Source of the DNA: Tetrapyrgos nigripes
Lineage: Eukaryota; Basidiomycota; Agaricomycetes; Agaricales; Campanellaceae
DNA length: 64,000 nucleotides
Reading direction: 5' to 3'
Assembly (NCBI GenBank): GCA_013368315.1
Contig: JAACJM010000020.1
Span: 558,001-622,000 of the forward strand
The notes beneath the pieces are model-generated. The model searched no databases, had not been told where the DNA came from, and worked only from the letters and a program-made list of their open reading frames with translations. How positions within the stretch are numbered: the first letter of the stretch is position 1; every line of letters begins with the position of its first letter. The position numbers were made by a program, and so were the translations under genes. Below, piece after piece: positions 53,961 through 64,000 of this stretch.

Positions 53961-55383
53961 TCAGAACATCGGGAGGCAGACGGCGGCAAAAGCCAGGAAG
54001 GACATCAAGCCAGTGCTCGCTGATATAAGACCGATGGCGGATGAGCTTGTAGATACAGGGGCAAGCTTACTAATGGCGTGAAATTCAGGAAAGCAGTAAA
54101 AAACTCACGAACCAGACTCAGTGGAAGGACCACTGGATGAAGTCGAGTTTGTTGATGTTGAAGTGGACTCCGTATTACCAACCATTGCGCTACTGTTAAA
54201 CGCTCGAGTCGTATTCGATTGCAATGTCCATGTAATACCTCCAAGGACATGTGCCATAAATAAATCGTCCTAGCTCCATCATCAGCACAAGGACAAAACG
54301 TCTCTCCGGATGTCCTACACACCTGCCACGTCTCATTCAAATGCCCCAGGCTAGTATAGAAACTGCGTCCTGACGTGCCTCCGTTCTCCACACCGGCACC
54401 GTGTTCCTGGTACCATGCTGGAGCCAGAAGTCAATCAGTGAGAATAGCGACATTCGAAGACTTACCGGTTGGGTGAGGGGTGCCTTGGTCGAAGTTCCTA
54501 GGGCCCGGGTCTATACAATCCGTTAAAAAAATGAGAACTGAGCAGAACGGGAAGGATTTACCATTGTAACTGGATTCGTCGGCTGACAGAATGACTACAG
54601 CACCGACACTCCTTGGATCCGACTTGAAGTTGTACCTTGTTTAGTGCTCGTGTTCAACACCACCTCGTCACTGCTCATTGAATACACCTACATCTCGTCT
54701 TGTACCTTCCATTGAGCTGGGAGTATGCTTGTGCTTGGGTGCGATGCGTCAATGACATTGACAGTCTGTAACGAGACAAAGCGACTTGTTCAGTAAAACG
54801 AAAGTGGTAGATATTACGAGGAACATACAGCATTTTGAAGTGGAGGATGGTAGTCAAAATAAGCGCCTGAAAGCTGAAAGTAGTACAAGTTTTGTCTAGA
54901 TAACGTTGACGGAGGAGACGCACCTAGTTCCCTTTCATAAAATGTAGTATTCCTTAAGCAATCCGAAGCAGAGTGGATGCCAATAAAGTTGCCTCCAAGA
55001 TTGAGATATCTTTGAAAAGCTGCTTTGCCTTCATCATCGAGAACTGTAGAAGATCCAAGGCCCGTTCAGAAAAATAGTCCGAAGAAGGAATGTTCTGCTA
55101 AATACCCATGCTTACCTTCACCAGTGTTATCCAGAAAGAGCAGAGCATCATATCCAGCCAAAATATCATCTGCAAATTGATTTTGGTCTTCTGTATCGTC
55201 GAAAGTGACATTTATCGAGGATGCCTTTGACTGGAGAGCCTGAATTGCGGTGGGTATAGAGTCGTGTCTGAATTCCCGAGTGGCTGAGTATATTAGAATC
55301 CTGGCTGGAATGGTTTTTTGAGCAAGCAGAGGTAAAGCAAGTGATACCAAGAGGATAGGAATGAGAGCCAGTGTCTTTGACAT
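53961..55383 (-). CDS. ThuA-like domain protein, probably GPI-anchored
   Basis: The ATG at 55381-55383 starts a signal peptide (MSKTLALIPILLVSLALPLL). The ThuA (trehalose-utilisation-like, glutamine-amidotransferase fold) core reads ARILIYSATREFRHDSIP, FADDILAGYDALLFLDNTGE, GNFIGIHSASDCL, and SIL...WKVQDEMYNF, then AWYQEHGAGVENGG and GRSFYTSLGHLNETW, and VLGGITW. A Ser/Thr-rich stretch (TESTSTSTNSTSSSGPSTES) and a terminal hydrophobic segment (LMSFLAFAAVCLPMF) follow, the layout of a GPI-attachment signal. The stop is TGA 53961-53963. Six or seven introns. Possible glycan-modifying or binding role. The fold is known but the reaction is not fixed for these fungal proteins. A further ATG upstream in frame would bury the signal peptide. 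Confidence 0.82.
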
Positions 55384-56702
55384 TGCGAAGGCAGATGGCG
55401 GTTGCAACATACGGCGAAAGCAAGTTGCCAATGACAAATGACGCAAGAAGGCCAAGAAGCACTGCTATAACGGGCCGCCTTTCTGATCTATGTATATCCA
55501 GGACTTACCCAGAACCAAATGGTTTTCAAGGACTGACTATGTAGCCATTTCAGATTTTTGGCGCAGCTTCCACCATTGTCGAATTACCCAACAAAGTACT
55601 CAGGTCGCGGCGACGTGCTAAGTCTTCTAAACAAAATTTCAAACTTTTCTTACCTGCAAGGAAACAGAAGTAAGAAAAAACCTGGTGTGTATGTCAAGAG
55701 CTGGCTGGCGATCTCGACGTCGAAGTAGGAAAGCAAAGGCTGACGAAGTTACTAAGCAGACGCCACAGCTGTCAAAGCAGAGGATAACGCAAGAAGACTG
55801 GCGAGCCCCTTATCCTTAAATGGACAGTCCATGGATTTTATGTATAAACCAGAAAAAAATTCAAGTCTTCTAATAAAATACATTCCACAAGTCCTACTCG
55901 CGATTCCCAAATTCATACATACATCATAGTATATTGCCAATCTATGTTTCACTAAAAACAGTTGCTGTTGCAGTTGTTATACAAACCGAAATTGTCATGC
56001 ATGGGCGGGTGTAAGGTATTGAGGGAGGATGACCTCGTCCGGGAGTAGTCGAGGTTGAGGCAGTGAACGGAAAACCGAATAAGAGGGGAACAAAAAGAAC
56101 TGAACAGAGTGGGATAAGGGAGAAAGAACGACATTGACAGGAACAATAACAATAACAGTAACACGAGCAGTTGTAGTTGCAGATGCACAGAACATACAAT
56201 GTGAGGGAGAGAGAAGGGGTGCGATGGCGATGAAAGGAGGTTATACATTGATACGGAGGGCAGAGCGGTCGGGTAAATGATGCACATATAGGTGGTGATG
56301 TCGGAACAAATGGTAACGCTAATCTAGAGTAGATATGAAAAGAATGTGAAGGGTGGTGTTGACGTCTATAGAGTGCATCACTGCCTCGTTGACAACGCCG
56401 AAAAGTTGCAAGCCGGAAGGGCAGTAAAGTAGTACTACCATACCACCCAGGGCGCGTGACGATGAGGTTGTAGCGGTGATTATAAGACGGTGCAGGATCC
56501 GTCCCGATGGCATTGCCCCGCTCGAGGTCCCAGTGGAGTAAAACTTGATATATAAGGGACATTAACAAATCGTGACGAGACTCCGATACTTGATACTTGT
56601 ATAGCGAGGGGTTGTAGTACACTTGGGGATTGTATTATAAAACCGCGCGTCCGATGAAAACCAAGGCGAAATTAGGCAAGACAGCAAGCATGATATTACG
56701 AG
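55384..56702. other. Long intergenic region, low-complexity, no supported gene
   Basis: About 1.3 kb between the ThuA start and the LAMMER kinase stop. It must hold the ThuA promoter and the kinase 3' untranslated part. AAC/AAT-rich tracts (about 56140-56165) and several open but unrecognisable minus-strand frames (55940-56620) are present. A short minus-strand peptide ending LASLLALSSALTAVASA near 55752 resembles a GPI tail, but no gene body could be attached to it. Confidence 0.4.
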
Positions 56703-58693
56703 TTATATCTCATTTGGGATATCCAAGGAGAAGTATGGATGCTTGAGAGCATCCTCGACAGTGATGCGTTGAGCAGGGTCAAACGCAAGTAACTTCCTGA
56801 CGAGGTCGAGGAAGTGTCTGTTAATAGTGTCGGTGGGGGGTATCACATCCTGTAAGAGAAGCCAAGGTGAGTCAGAGATCTAAAGATGAAGTGAAACAGC
56901 TAACCGCTAACGGCCTTGTAGCCCGCACATCCTTCTTGCTCTGCCTTGACGCCTTGGGTTTCGGCCAGTCGAGCTTCGGTCCTTCCTTGAAGTACTCCGG
57001 TTTAGACCGGGCACCTGCGCGGGCAAAACGCTCAGGCATTTTGCCCATAACCATCTCCATCATGGCAAGATGTTCCAGATTATCATGGGTCTGGAAGAGG
57101 GCTAGTCCGGTATAGAATTCGACGAGAATGCATCCCAGCGAGTATACATCACAAGGGAAGGACCAGCCTAGACCTGGAAAGTGAAATTATGAGCCTGACG
57201 CATCATAGTGGCAGGTTGACTGAACACACCTAGTATAATCTCTGGAGCACGATAATGGCGGGTAGACACAACCTGAGAATGATATTCTTTCTCGAAGGTT
57301 GCTGATCCGAAATCAATCAGATGGATATCAGTCGACTGCAGTATTCGTTTTAGTTTCGGGGGAGAGTTACGCTGACAAGAAAGAATGAGTGTCTGGTAGA
57401 TGTTTAGGACGTGAAGGAACCTACCTTGCCCGGAACAGGCACTTGAGCTACCTTGTAGTCGTTGTGCACGAGAAGGATATTCTCGGGCTTCAAGTCGGTG
57501 TGTATGAGCGACTCGCGGTGAAGGACTACGACGTAGTAGTCAGAAGCGAATGAGTCTACAATCAGGCGAAGACTTACAGGCCACGCTTCCGAGGAGTTGA
57601 CGGGCGAAGGATTGGATTTGTTGTCGAGGAAAGGGTGCAAAATCGTTCTCCTTCAGGAAATCGTACACACACATGCCCAACAGCTCGGAGACTAGGCAGA
57701 TATGGTTGCGATGATCAAACCAGTTCAACAAATGGATACATTTGCTGTCGTAAACGAGGTCAGCAATGAGTCTGTTATCGATAACACTGAAAACGTACTT
57801 CTCGTTACGAGGGTCTTTCTCCTTTAGCCTCTGCAACACTCGAACTTCTATTTTACTAGCATCACGATATTTGGGAATAGCACGAATAATCTTAATGGCC
57901 ACTCTGCTGTTGGTATGAGTGTCGACGGCTTCCACCACCTTGCCAAAGGTGCCTTGTCCCAGAAGCCGGACGGTACGATCTGGTTGGATAAGGATGAGAA
58001 AGGGCCAACATTGAGAGCATCAAATAATTTACATCTCTTGAATATCATATCGTCTGGAACAATAATATAGTGACCCTCTTTGTCATCGCATGGAGGTGGG
58101 CCTTTGGACGTCTTGATAAAAAAAGACGCGTTAAACAGAAGCCATAGTGGAGCAAACGAACAACGTACATCGTCTGTGGCAGCTGCACTTCTGCCATCCC
58201 AGGACTTCGTATGGGCAAGTGCCTGAGAGGTTTGGCTGCTTGCAGCAGCTTTCTTGGTTGGCGGTGCACGGACCTCCTCGGCATGATCCCGCTTTCGCTT
58301 CTTTGGGGGTGGTGCTGCAAGACTAGAAGTACTTGCAGAGAGACCTTGTGCTTCGGCTGCTGCACGAGCACGAGTGCGAACTGTTGTAGAGTAGACGGGT
58401 GGTTGACGAGGAACAGAGAAACCACCAGTGTGGGTCGATGTAGCGGGAGACATAGTTGGAGGTGGAGTGTCTTCGATGACGATGACATCGCGAAGTCTGC
58501 CATCGCTATCGACTTCCTGGACCTCGCTGTAGCTAACGGTGATGTGGGTGGCCCTCTTGCGCTTGCGACCTACGGGTGGAGTGGGCAGAATGCTGGGACC
58601 AGCGGTAGAGTTTGAGTTTTGGATTCCATTGAGAGACTGGCGAGGGTGATAGGACATCATTGGCGGAGGTAGTGGACGAACCACCGCCGACAT
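56703..58693 (-). CDS. LAMMER (CLK/Kns1-type) dual-specificity protein kinase
   Basis: Kinase that phosphorylates SR splicing factors and other nuclear targets. The ATG at 58691-58693 ([20 protein letters not shown]) precedes a disordered region with nuclear-localisation-like KRKR and PPKKRKR. The kinase domain begins [17 protein letters not shown] and VAIKIIR, with catalytic loop [10 protein letters not shown] (the HTD form usual for this family), [30 protein letters not shown] and the signature [11 protein letters not shown], where the classic ER of LAMMER is EM. It ends [12 protein letters not shown] with TAA at 56703-56705. Seven or eight introns. The frame is open upstream of 58693 but has no ATG. 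Intact. Confidence 0.93.
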
Positions 58694-59470
58694 CGTCTGG
58701 GTGGTTGTGAGAGTCAGTTTGACGTCTGGGTCGTCGTTCAGATGAAAAATGGTGTCAGACCTCGACAACTGGGGTTTGACCTGAGCTTTGGTTTTGTTTG
58801 GCCCTAACTAAGTGGCTCTCGCTCCGTTGCCCTTATCCTCTCGCTTTTCCTTCGCTTTTCCTTCTGCCTAAAATGTCCTTGTCTGTCATTTGTCTTTTTA
58901 ATGCTGTAGACCCTCCTCTGTTGTTAATTGCCCTCAGAAAGGCTTGCACGTCCAACCGCCCAGGCACACTGTAATGATATCTCTACACAATTGACGGCCT
59001 AGTCCGAAAAACACGTTTGATATAGTCAAGTCAGGTCACCACCCGGGTTCCACCTTGACTTAATCATCTCATATGCCGTGCTTAACTATAGACCAGGTTC
59101 ATGCGTGAGGAAATCCTTAAATGCACTGGTTTCCAAATCCACTGTGACTCCCAGCTCAAGCCTCTCAGGGCTTGGGGTTTACCTCTCACATGCTGTACAC
59201 CGGGCGAACTCACGCATACTCAAGCCGACGTGTGGTACTGCTGTTCGCGGGAATATAGCACTTATAGGTAACAATAGACAATAGGCCCGATGGTCTGTTT
59301 CGACATGACTCGACGTATAGAACGCAGATGTCTTTCGGCCGTCGCGCACTTTCAAGGGTCAAATTACCGAGGTCTTAGAACGACGATAGCAAGAAATGAT
59401 ACAGTACATGCAAAAATACTATCTTACAGTTGGAGATTCTTTCTTTCTTTCTTCGACTATGAATGTTCTT
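58694..59470. other. Intergenic region, LAMMER kinase promoter side / Rieske-AIF 3' side
   Basis: About 780 bp. A CT-rich stretch (58830-58870, TTTTCCTTCGCTTTTCCTTC) lies upstream of the kinase, as in many fungal leaders. No gene is supported. Confidence 0.4.
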
Positions 59471-62127
59471 TCAAGCAACTCTTTGTAGCGCGTTTACAGT
59501 AGACATGTCTACCGTCAAAGGATCCTGTGCAAAAGCGTTAACGATTGGATCATTCCAGGACGTGTCTACATACCTTTCCACCCCTGAGCTCTTCGGGAGA
59601 CGGCATCAGTCCTAGGCGGAGCAGTTCAGATGATTTGCTGACGACGGGATCATTTTGCATGCTGAACCATCAGGCTTACAGTTAGTCTGGACCGAAAACA
59701 TAGAAAAAAGAGAATACAGACCTAGCAACAGCAACAACCTTGCTGTCCTTTACATAGTAGGCGATGAACTATGCACAGGCAAGTCAGTAAGATCCTTAAT
59801 GCAGGGGAATGGATACACACCTTCATTTCACCAGGATCCCCAGTTATAATGACATCGTCGTACCCATGCACATACCCGCAATATCTTAATTGCTGGCCTT
59901 GAGCACTCCAAAACCTGTGCAATAAGAAGTTCAGACACACACATACCAAGTCAGAGTACAGTCAATGTGACTTACACTGGCGTTTTGACAAAAGGTTGAG
60001 GATCACCCGCAATGGTCTTTCCAACAGCTCGACCGTGATTACCTGCAACCTGCATAAGATGTATGAGCAATCATCTACACACTCTACTGCATATCACTCA
60101 CGTTCCAGTGCTCAATCCTCACTTGGTATCCATGCTGAGGGTAGATAGCAATGTCGCCTAGAAACCATTTAAGTCGCTGGAGCATCACAACTTCATGTAA
60201 GCATACCTATGGCATAAACACCTTCGACACCAGCAGGAAGTTTGGAGACCTCCAAAAACTCGTTCACTAAAACTCCGCCATCCTTCTCAACCTCGATGCC
60301 CGAATCCTTGATGAACTGCGTCGCTGGAGCGACTCCAACACCCATGACGACGAAATCAGCAGGGATGGTCTCTCCATTGATGACTACACCTCCAGCAAGG
60401 TTCGGGTTGCCTTCTTGAGGAACAATCTTTTCCACCTTTGTTTGCATGTGGAATTTGACTCCTTGGGATTCGTGATACTATTCAGTCAGACCGTCAGCAT
60501 GGGTGCACATCTGACAACATGAAGCTCACCTTCTTAAGTCCAGCTCCGACTTCTTTGCCAAGTACCGCTTCGAAGGGGTACTCTTCCATGCCAATGACAT
60601 CTATAGATGCCAATTTCCTCTTTGAAACGGCTGTGACAAGTTCCATGCTGATGAACGAGGATCCTGAAGGGATGCAATGGTTAGCATCGCAAAGTGCACA
60701 ACACGCCGAGGATGTACCTATCACAACCAGTTTCTTTCCTTCCTGAGCGGCTAGTCACTTACAGTCAGTAATGGAGCCGCATGCTCATCTGAATTTCTTA
60801 CCTGCGTCGACTTTGTTTGCATCCTTTCGAAACAGTCAACCAAAGAAAGAGTGGGGCGATTGATTCTCTTACCTGAACTCCACGGAAAGTATACACGTTC
60901 TCAAAATCGACACCTTCAATAGGTAGTTTGCGGGGCGTGCCACCAGAGGCAAGTATCAGCTTCTCGTACGATATGGAGTCCTTGCCACCATCAAGCACCA
61001 CTTTGTGTTCTTGGAAGTTTATGGAGGTAGCTTCCTGTGAAAAGAAATAAGATAAGGTTGGTTACTGATAACTGAGGCGCAATCTGAAATGGAACATACC
61101 ACACCAACTCTGAGGTTAACACCGTATCTGATCTTGAGGTCCGCAGCACTCTTCCATTCAAGCTTGGAGGCGTCCGTAATGAGTGCTTTACTGAGTTTCG
61201 TCCTATAATAACAGCATGGTTAACAAGGTATGAGGAAGCGGATAGCTGGGTAAAGAGATATACCGGTCAATAGGAGCATGAGGCTCCTTTGAAACAATGG
61301 TGATAGGATATTTGTACCCATGCTGATCAAGCCATGGGAATGAGTAAGCTCTGCTTAGTTCAAGCGCCATCACTTATGCTCACCTCACGCAGACTGACCA
61401 CAGCATGGTAAGCCCCAGATCCTCCTCCAATGATGACCGTACCCTTAGCTTCATTAGTATTTTGGCAGCGTAGAGGAGACTCGAAAAGGTTATTCACCGT
61501 GCCAACAGCATCAAAGCCAGCCGTTGAAAGTTTTGGAGGCCTGCTCATGTTGGCTTTCTCAGTATAGGATGGGTTGGCTGTAACCCATATCTTCCCATCA
61601 GCTACATGAGCACCAAAGCGATGAAGTGCACTAGGAGCTGCACGCATTCAGTATCGTTAGCAGAATGAAATGAGTAAACTTGGAAATAAGAACCTGGGGC
61701 GTCCTCGATATCACAGGTTTCCACGTTGAAGCAAGCTGGACAACTCAAACATAAGCAGCGAGAAAACTATGAGACAAGTAATGCTAACCTCCATGCCATG
61801 GGCAGACGACGCGACCGTCAGCAGTAAGTACGCCCTTTGCGAGGGGTGCACCTGATGCAGAAAATTGGTCACATTGAGGCAGAAGAGGAGAAGGCTTCAG
61901 GTACCATAGTGAGTGCAGAAGGCACTGGTTGCGTGTATCTTGTCCCCTAGACGCGAGAGCAGGACCTTTCCTTGCTCAAAGTCGACCTCCTTCATTTCTC
62001 CATCTCTGAGGGCAGAGTCGTCGAGAACAGCGATGGTTTTAGCAGACATGCTTCGTGTAGAACCTCGAAGAAACAGTAAGGGCCGTGTATCAGTCAGCCT
62101 AAGGGCAGAACGAAGTCGAAGTAGCAT
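59471..62127 (-). CDS. Rieske-domain FAD/NAD oxidoreductase, AIF-like (AIFM3 type)
   Basis: Flavoprotein with an N-terminal [2Fe-2S] Rieske domain and a pyridine-nucleotide-disulfide reductase body. The ATG at 62125-62127 gives [20 protein letters not shown], Arg-rich and without acidic residues at first, as in mitochondrial presequences. Rieske ligands are CTHYGAPL and, after one intron, CPWHGACF (C-x-H and C-x2-H). The FAD fold follows: [37 protein letters not shown], the second nucleotide-binding strand [10 protein letters not shown], and [10 protein letters not shown]. The C-terminal domain has [12 protein letters not shown] and [11 protein letters not shown]. It ends [10 protein letters not shown] with TGA at 59471-59473. 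About fourteen short introns. Likely mitochondrial redox role, possibly linked to cell death as in human AIFL, but that is inference. Confidence 0.88.
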
Positions 62128-62812
62128 CCATGACGCATTGTGAGAAGGAACCAATTAGAATGTCTGGATTACTACTACTGACGTCACGCAATTGCGATAT
62201 TCCTGGAATCTGACACGACGCGATATAATTTCCTTTCTCCAAATTCTTCCTCAATCTATGCATATGTCAAAGCATCGAACAGCTTGGTCCATTTCCAGCA
62301 ATCTAGTAATTTTCAAAGTAAATACTCTGCTCTTTGCGTGGTGCCGCAGTTGCTTGTGTTCTCAATAGGCTGAATGCATGTTCGAGATGGTATTTGTGCA
62401 TTTTTGAACAACTTACAAGACACGGAGGCAGTGGGCATTACAGAAATTCCTCAAGATGCGCCGCAGTGAAACATGGGCGCATCATTGGCGCATCAGGCGC
62501 ATCTATGTTCTTTGCAAGCCCAAATATACATACACGGGATGCGTACCAGTCATCGAAAATCCAGAGTTGGGCAAGTAGAACGACATACAGTCCATGCCCA
62601 TAAAAGACCAGCCTCAAACCAAGTTTCTCCCCATTCCAACCAGCACCTCGTTTCCTGACATCCTGTCTCGAATCTTCATCTTATCATCTACTATTTTCAG
62701 TCAACCAGCCACCCCGACAGGTACATAACGCAAGTGAGTCCACGACCCCCTCAGATATTCAGAATATCTCACAGAATAAAAACAACAGGTGATAAAATCC
62801 TCAGCATCAATT
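62128..62812. promoter_or_regulatory. Divergent promoter region, Rieske-AIF / ABA3-like gene
   Basis: About 685 bp between divergent start codons. CGCATCATTGGCGCATCAGGCGCAT near 62478 contains three GCGCATCA-like repeats. No TATA box is certain. No gene is seen. Confidence 0.4.
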
Positions 62813-64000
62813 ATGGAGCAAAATGTTACCAATGCTAGCCAAACCCCCCGAAGCAACGATACGTGGTACTATCCGCCCGACATCGCCAATGATCTGCAAG
62901 GCGTTGAGCTTCCAGACGAACTGAAAAATGAAGCCTTCGCCTGCGCATGGGAGTACTCGCGCTGTGTGATCCCGCAATACACCAACTGGGACCGTTACGT
63001 GGCCTTTATGCGCGTAATCATTATAGGCATTATTGCAGAATTCCGTGGAAGCCTCGTCGACGTCGCAGCTGGGGATAACATCCTGGGCTACAGCCTAAAT
63101 GGCACTCTCGCTGCTCTCTTCGAGGGCACCCCAGGACACGAAGACATGTGTCGTGAATTCCGTTCCTTCCTCCTTATTACAGCCGACAAGGCCAGTGGCA
63201 GGCGCGATGGCGAGCTCTTCCGGCGCTACGTGAATGCCCTTACCCAGTCGCCAAGACATTGGTTCCGTATGAGGGACTGTGACGCACTGGCGAGGTTCAC
63301 CATCGCCGCAGCTCTTGCCTGCAATGACCTGGACGACATCTGGTTTACTGATGACCAGTTTGAGATGCTCAGCGAAATTGGTGACACACTGTACGACGCT
63401 GTGGCGTTCTACAAGCACCGATCCGAAGGGGAAACCAACAACACCTTCGCTTACGTCCCCGAGGATGTTCGTATCAACGCTTTCCGACGGGCTCGAGAGA
63501 CCCTGTGGGGTTTAGACGTTGCTTGGGCGCGCAAACCCGAGCTCCAGGGCGTCATCAATTTCGTGCGCTTCTTCGGTGGACCCATCCACATGATGATGAG
63601 GCGATACCGCTTCGTCGAAGAGGACCTGACCATTGGCAAACCAGAGACGGACCATGTCGTCGATCAGACCCGGCATAACTACAAGCTATGGAACCGTGTT
63701 GATGTCGGCGAAAACTCAAAGACTGTTCAGGACCTCCAGCGCTACAGGAACCTGATTTCTAGGAGTGATGAGTTGATGTTTACTGGCCTCGCCGATTTTC
63801 TGGAGACAGGTGGCGACGGAGTTTGTGATCGCTGCCAGTATCGTGCTTCCTACGGTGCCGAGTCGAATTATAGATTTGGTGGTGTTGAGCTTTGTGTGGA
63901 ATGCAGAGCCAAGTGGAGGGATTATCTGGAGTCATTTCCAGAACGGGCTGCGAAAGTCTTCCCTGAAACTTTCAAATCGACCACAGCTGTACGCGAGGGA
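62813..64000 (+). CDS. Conserved fungal protein, possibly ABA3-like terpene synthase family, partial
   Basis: Open without a stop or intron for 396 codons from the ATG at 62813 to the window end, so the C-terminus is missing. It has no signal peptide and begins MEQNVTNASQTPRSNDTWYY. Notable segments are CNDLDDIWFTDDQFEML, IGDTLYDAVAFYKHRSEGE, INFVRFFGGPIHMMMRRYRF and VVDQTRHNYKLWNRVD. The acidic DDLDD and the later E-rich helix recall metal sites of terpenoid synthases; from memory similar basidiomycete proteins are compared to ABA3, the sesquiterpene synthase of abscisic acid synthesis. I am not sure of this. Near the end a C-x2-C...C-x2-C pair (CDRCQYRASYG, LCVECRAKW) suggests a small zinc-binding ribbon, not typical of synthases. 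Being intronless, it contrasts with all its neighbours. Confidence 0.6.
   Translation, partial: MEQNVTNASQTPRSNDTWYYPPDIANDLQGVELPDELKNEAFACAWEYSRCVIPQYTNWDRYVAFMRVIIIGIIAEFRGSLVDVAAGDNILGYSLNGTLAALFEGTPGHEDMCREFRSFLLITADKASGRRDGELFRRYVNALTQSPRHWFRMRDCDALARFTIAAALACNDLDDIWFTDDQFEMLSEIGDTLYDAVAFYKHRSEGETNNTFAYVPEDVRINAFRRARETLWGLDVAWARKPELQGVINFVRFFGGPIHMMMRRYRFVEEDLTIGKPETDHVVDQTRHNYKLWNRVDVGENSKTVQDLQRYRNLISRSDELMFTGLADFLETGGDGVCDRCQYRASYGAESNYRFGGVELCVECRAKWRDYLESFPERAAKVFPETFKSTTAVREG

Noticed and set aside
55752..55829. Minus-strand peptide ending LASLLALSSALTAVASA, like a GPI-attachment tail
   Set aside because: Only 26 codons from the nearest ATG and no upstream exon with acceptable splice sites or a domain could be attached.
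55942..56622. Minus-strand frame of 226 codons in the gap before the LAMMER kinase
   Set aside because: Low-complexity Cys/Tyr/Ser translation with no domain and poor start context; probably untranslated DNA.

Overview
The window is nuclear DNA from a filamentous basidiomycete, most probably an Agaricomycete (mushroom-forming fungus). The genes are dense and lie on both strands. Most are cut by many GT-AG introns of about 50-70 bp. The gene families (pepsin-like proteases with Gly/Ser-rich inserts, an O-methylsterigmatocystin-oxidoreductase-like P450, an ABCC pump, a GAF hybrid histidine kinase, a basidiomycete bZIP) fit this origin. No species name can be supported. No tRNA, rRNA or CRISPR was seen, and none is expected beyond stray tRNAs.

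Layout. 1-270: tail of a non-LTR retrotransposon ORF2 running in from the left. 562-790: small inverted-repeat element. 1599-9870: P450 (+) and a full-length ABCC transporter (-), tail to tail. 10408-12234: PIG-X (-) and a Maf-like pyrophosphatase (+) sharing a 29-bp divergent promoter. 12532-16809: two tandem secreted aspartic proteases (-). 17001-17339: duplicated non-coding block. 17580-18726: peroxisomal enoyl-CoA isomerase (-). 19015-21497: complex I 12 kDa subunit and a divergent actin (+). 21823-25897: a secreted mucin-like gene (-), the most unusual locus. 26419-41939: housekeeping genes, namely RPL4, a class A J-protein, NSUN5/Rcm1, branchpoint-binding protein, a bZIP factor, uracil-DNA glycosylase and dolichol kinase. 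42208-53706: hybrid histidine kinase, homocitrate synthase and a third aspartic protease (+). 53961-62127: ThuA-like GPI protein, LAMMER kinase and a Rieske-AIF flavoprotein (-). 62813-64000: an uninterrupted partial gene leaving the window on the right.

The candidate undescribed system is the 4-kb gene at 21823-25897. I read it as about 32 exons encoding a secreted protein with three copies of a roughly 50-residue Cys-containing module (consensus around SCII-D/N-E, then AD, then ACP, then C/CC). One copy is at the C-terminus and two are near the N-terminus. Between them lies a run of 26 mini-exons of mostly 24-70 nt plus one large exon packed with N-glycosylation sequons. Every mini-exon whose length I worked out is a multiple of three and starts in phase 0. 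Exon plus intron have been duplicated together as a unit, so any exon could be skipped or duplicated without breaking the frame. I do not recognise the Cys module.

Functional links are limited, because fungal neighbours are usually not operons. Several pairs are divergent and may share promoters (PIG-X/Maf, J-protein/Rcm1, BBP/bZIP, UNG/SEC59). PIG-X (GPI synthesis) and dolichol kinase (dolichyl-phosphate supply) both feed ER glycosylation. The P450 and ABC pump could form a small detoxification pair, but this is inference only.
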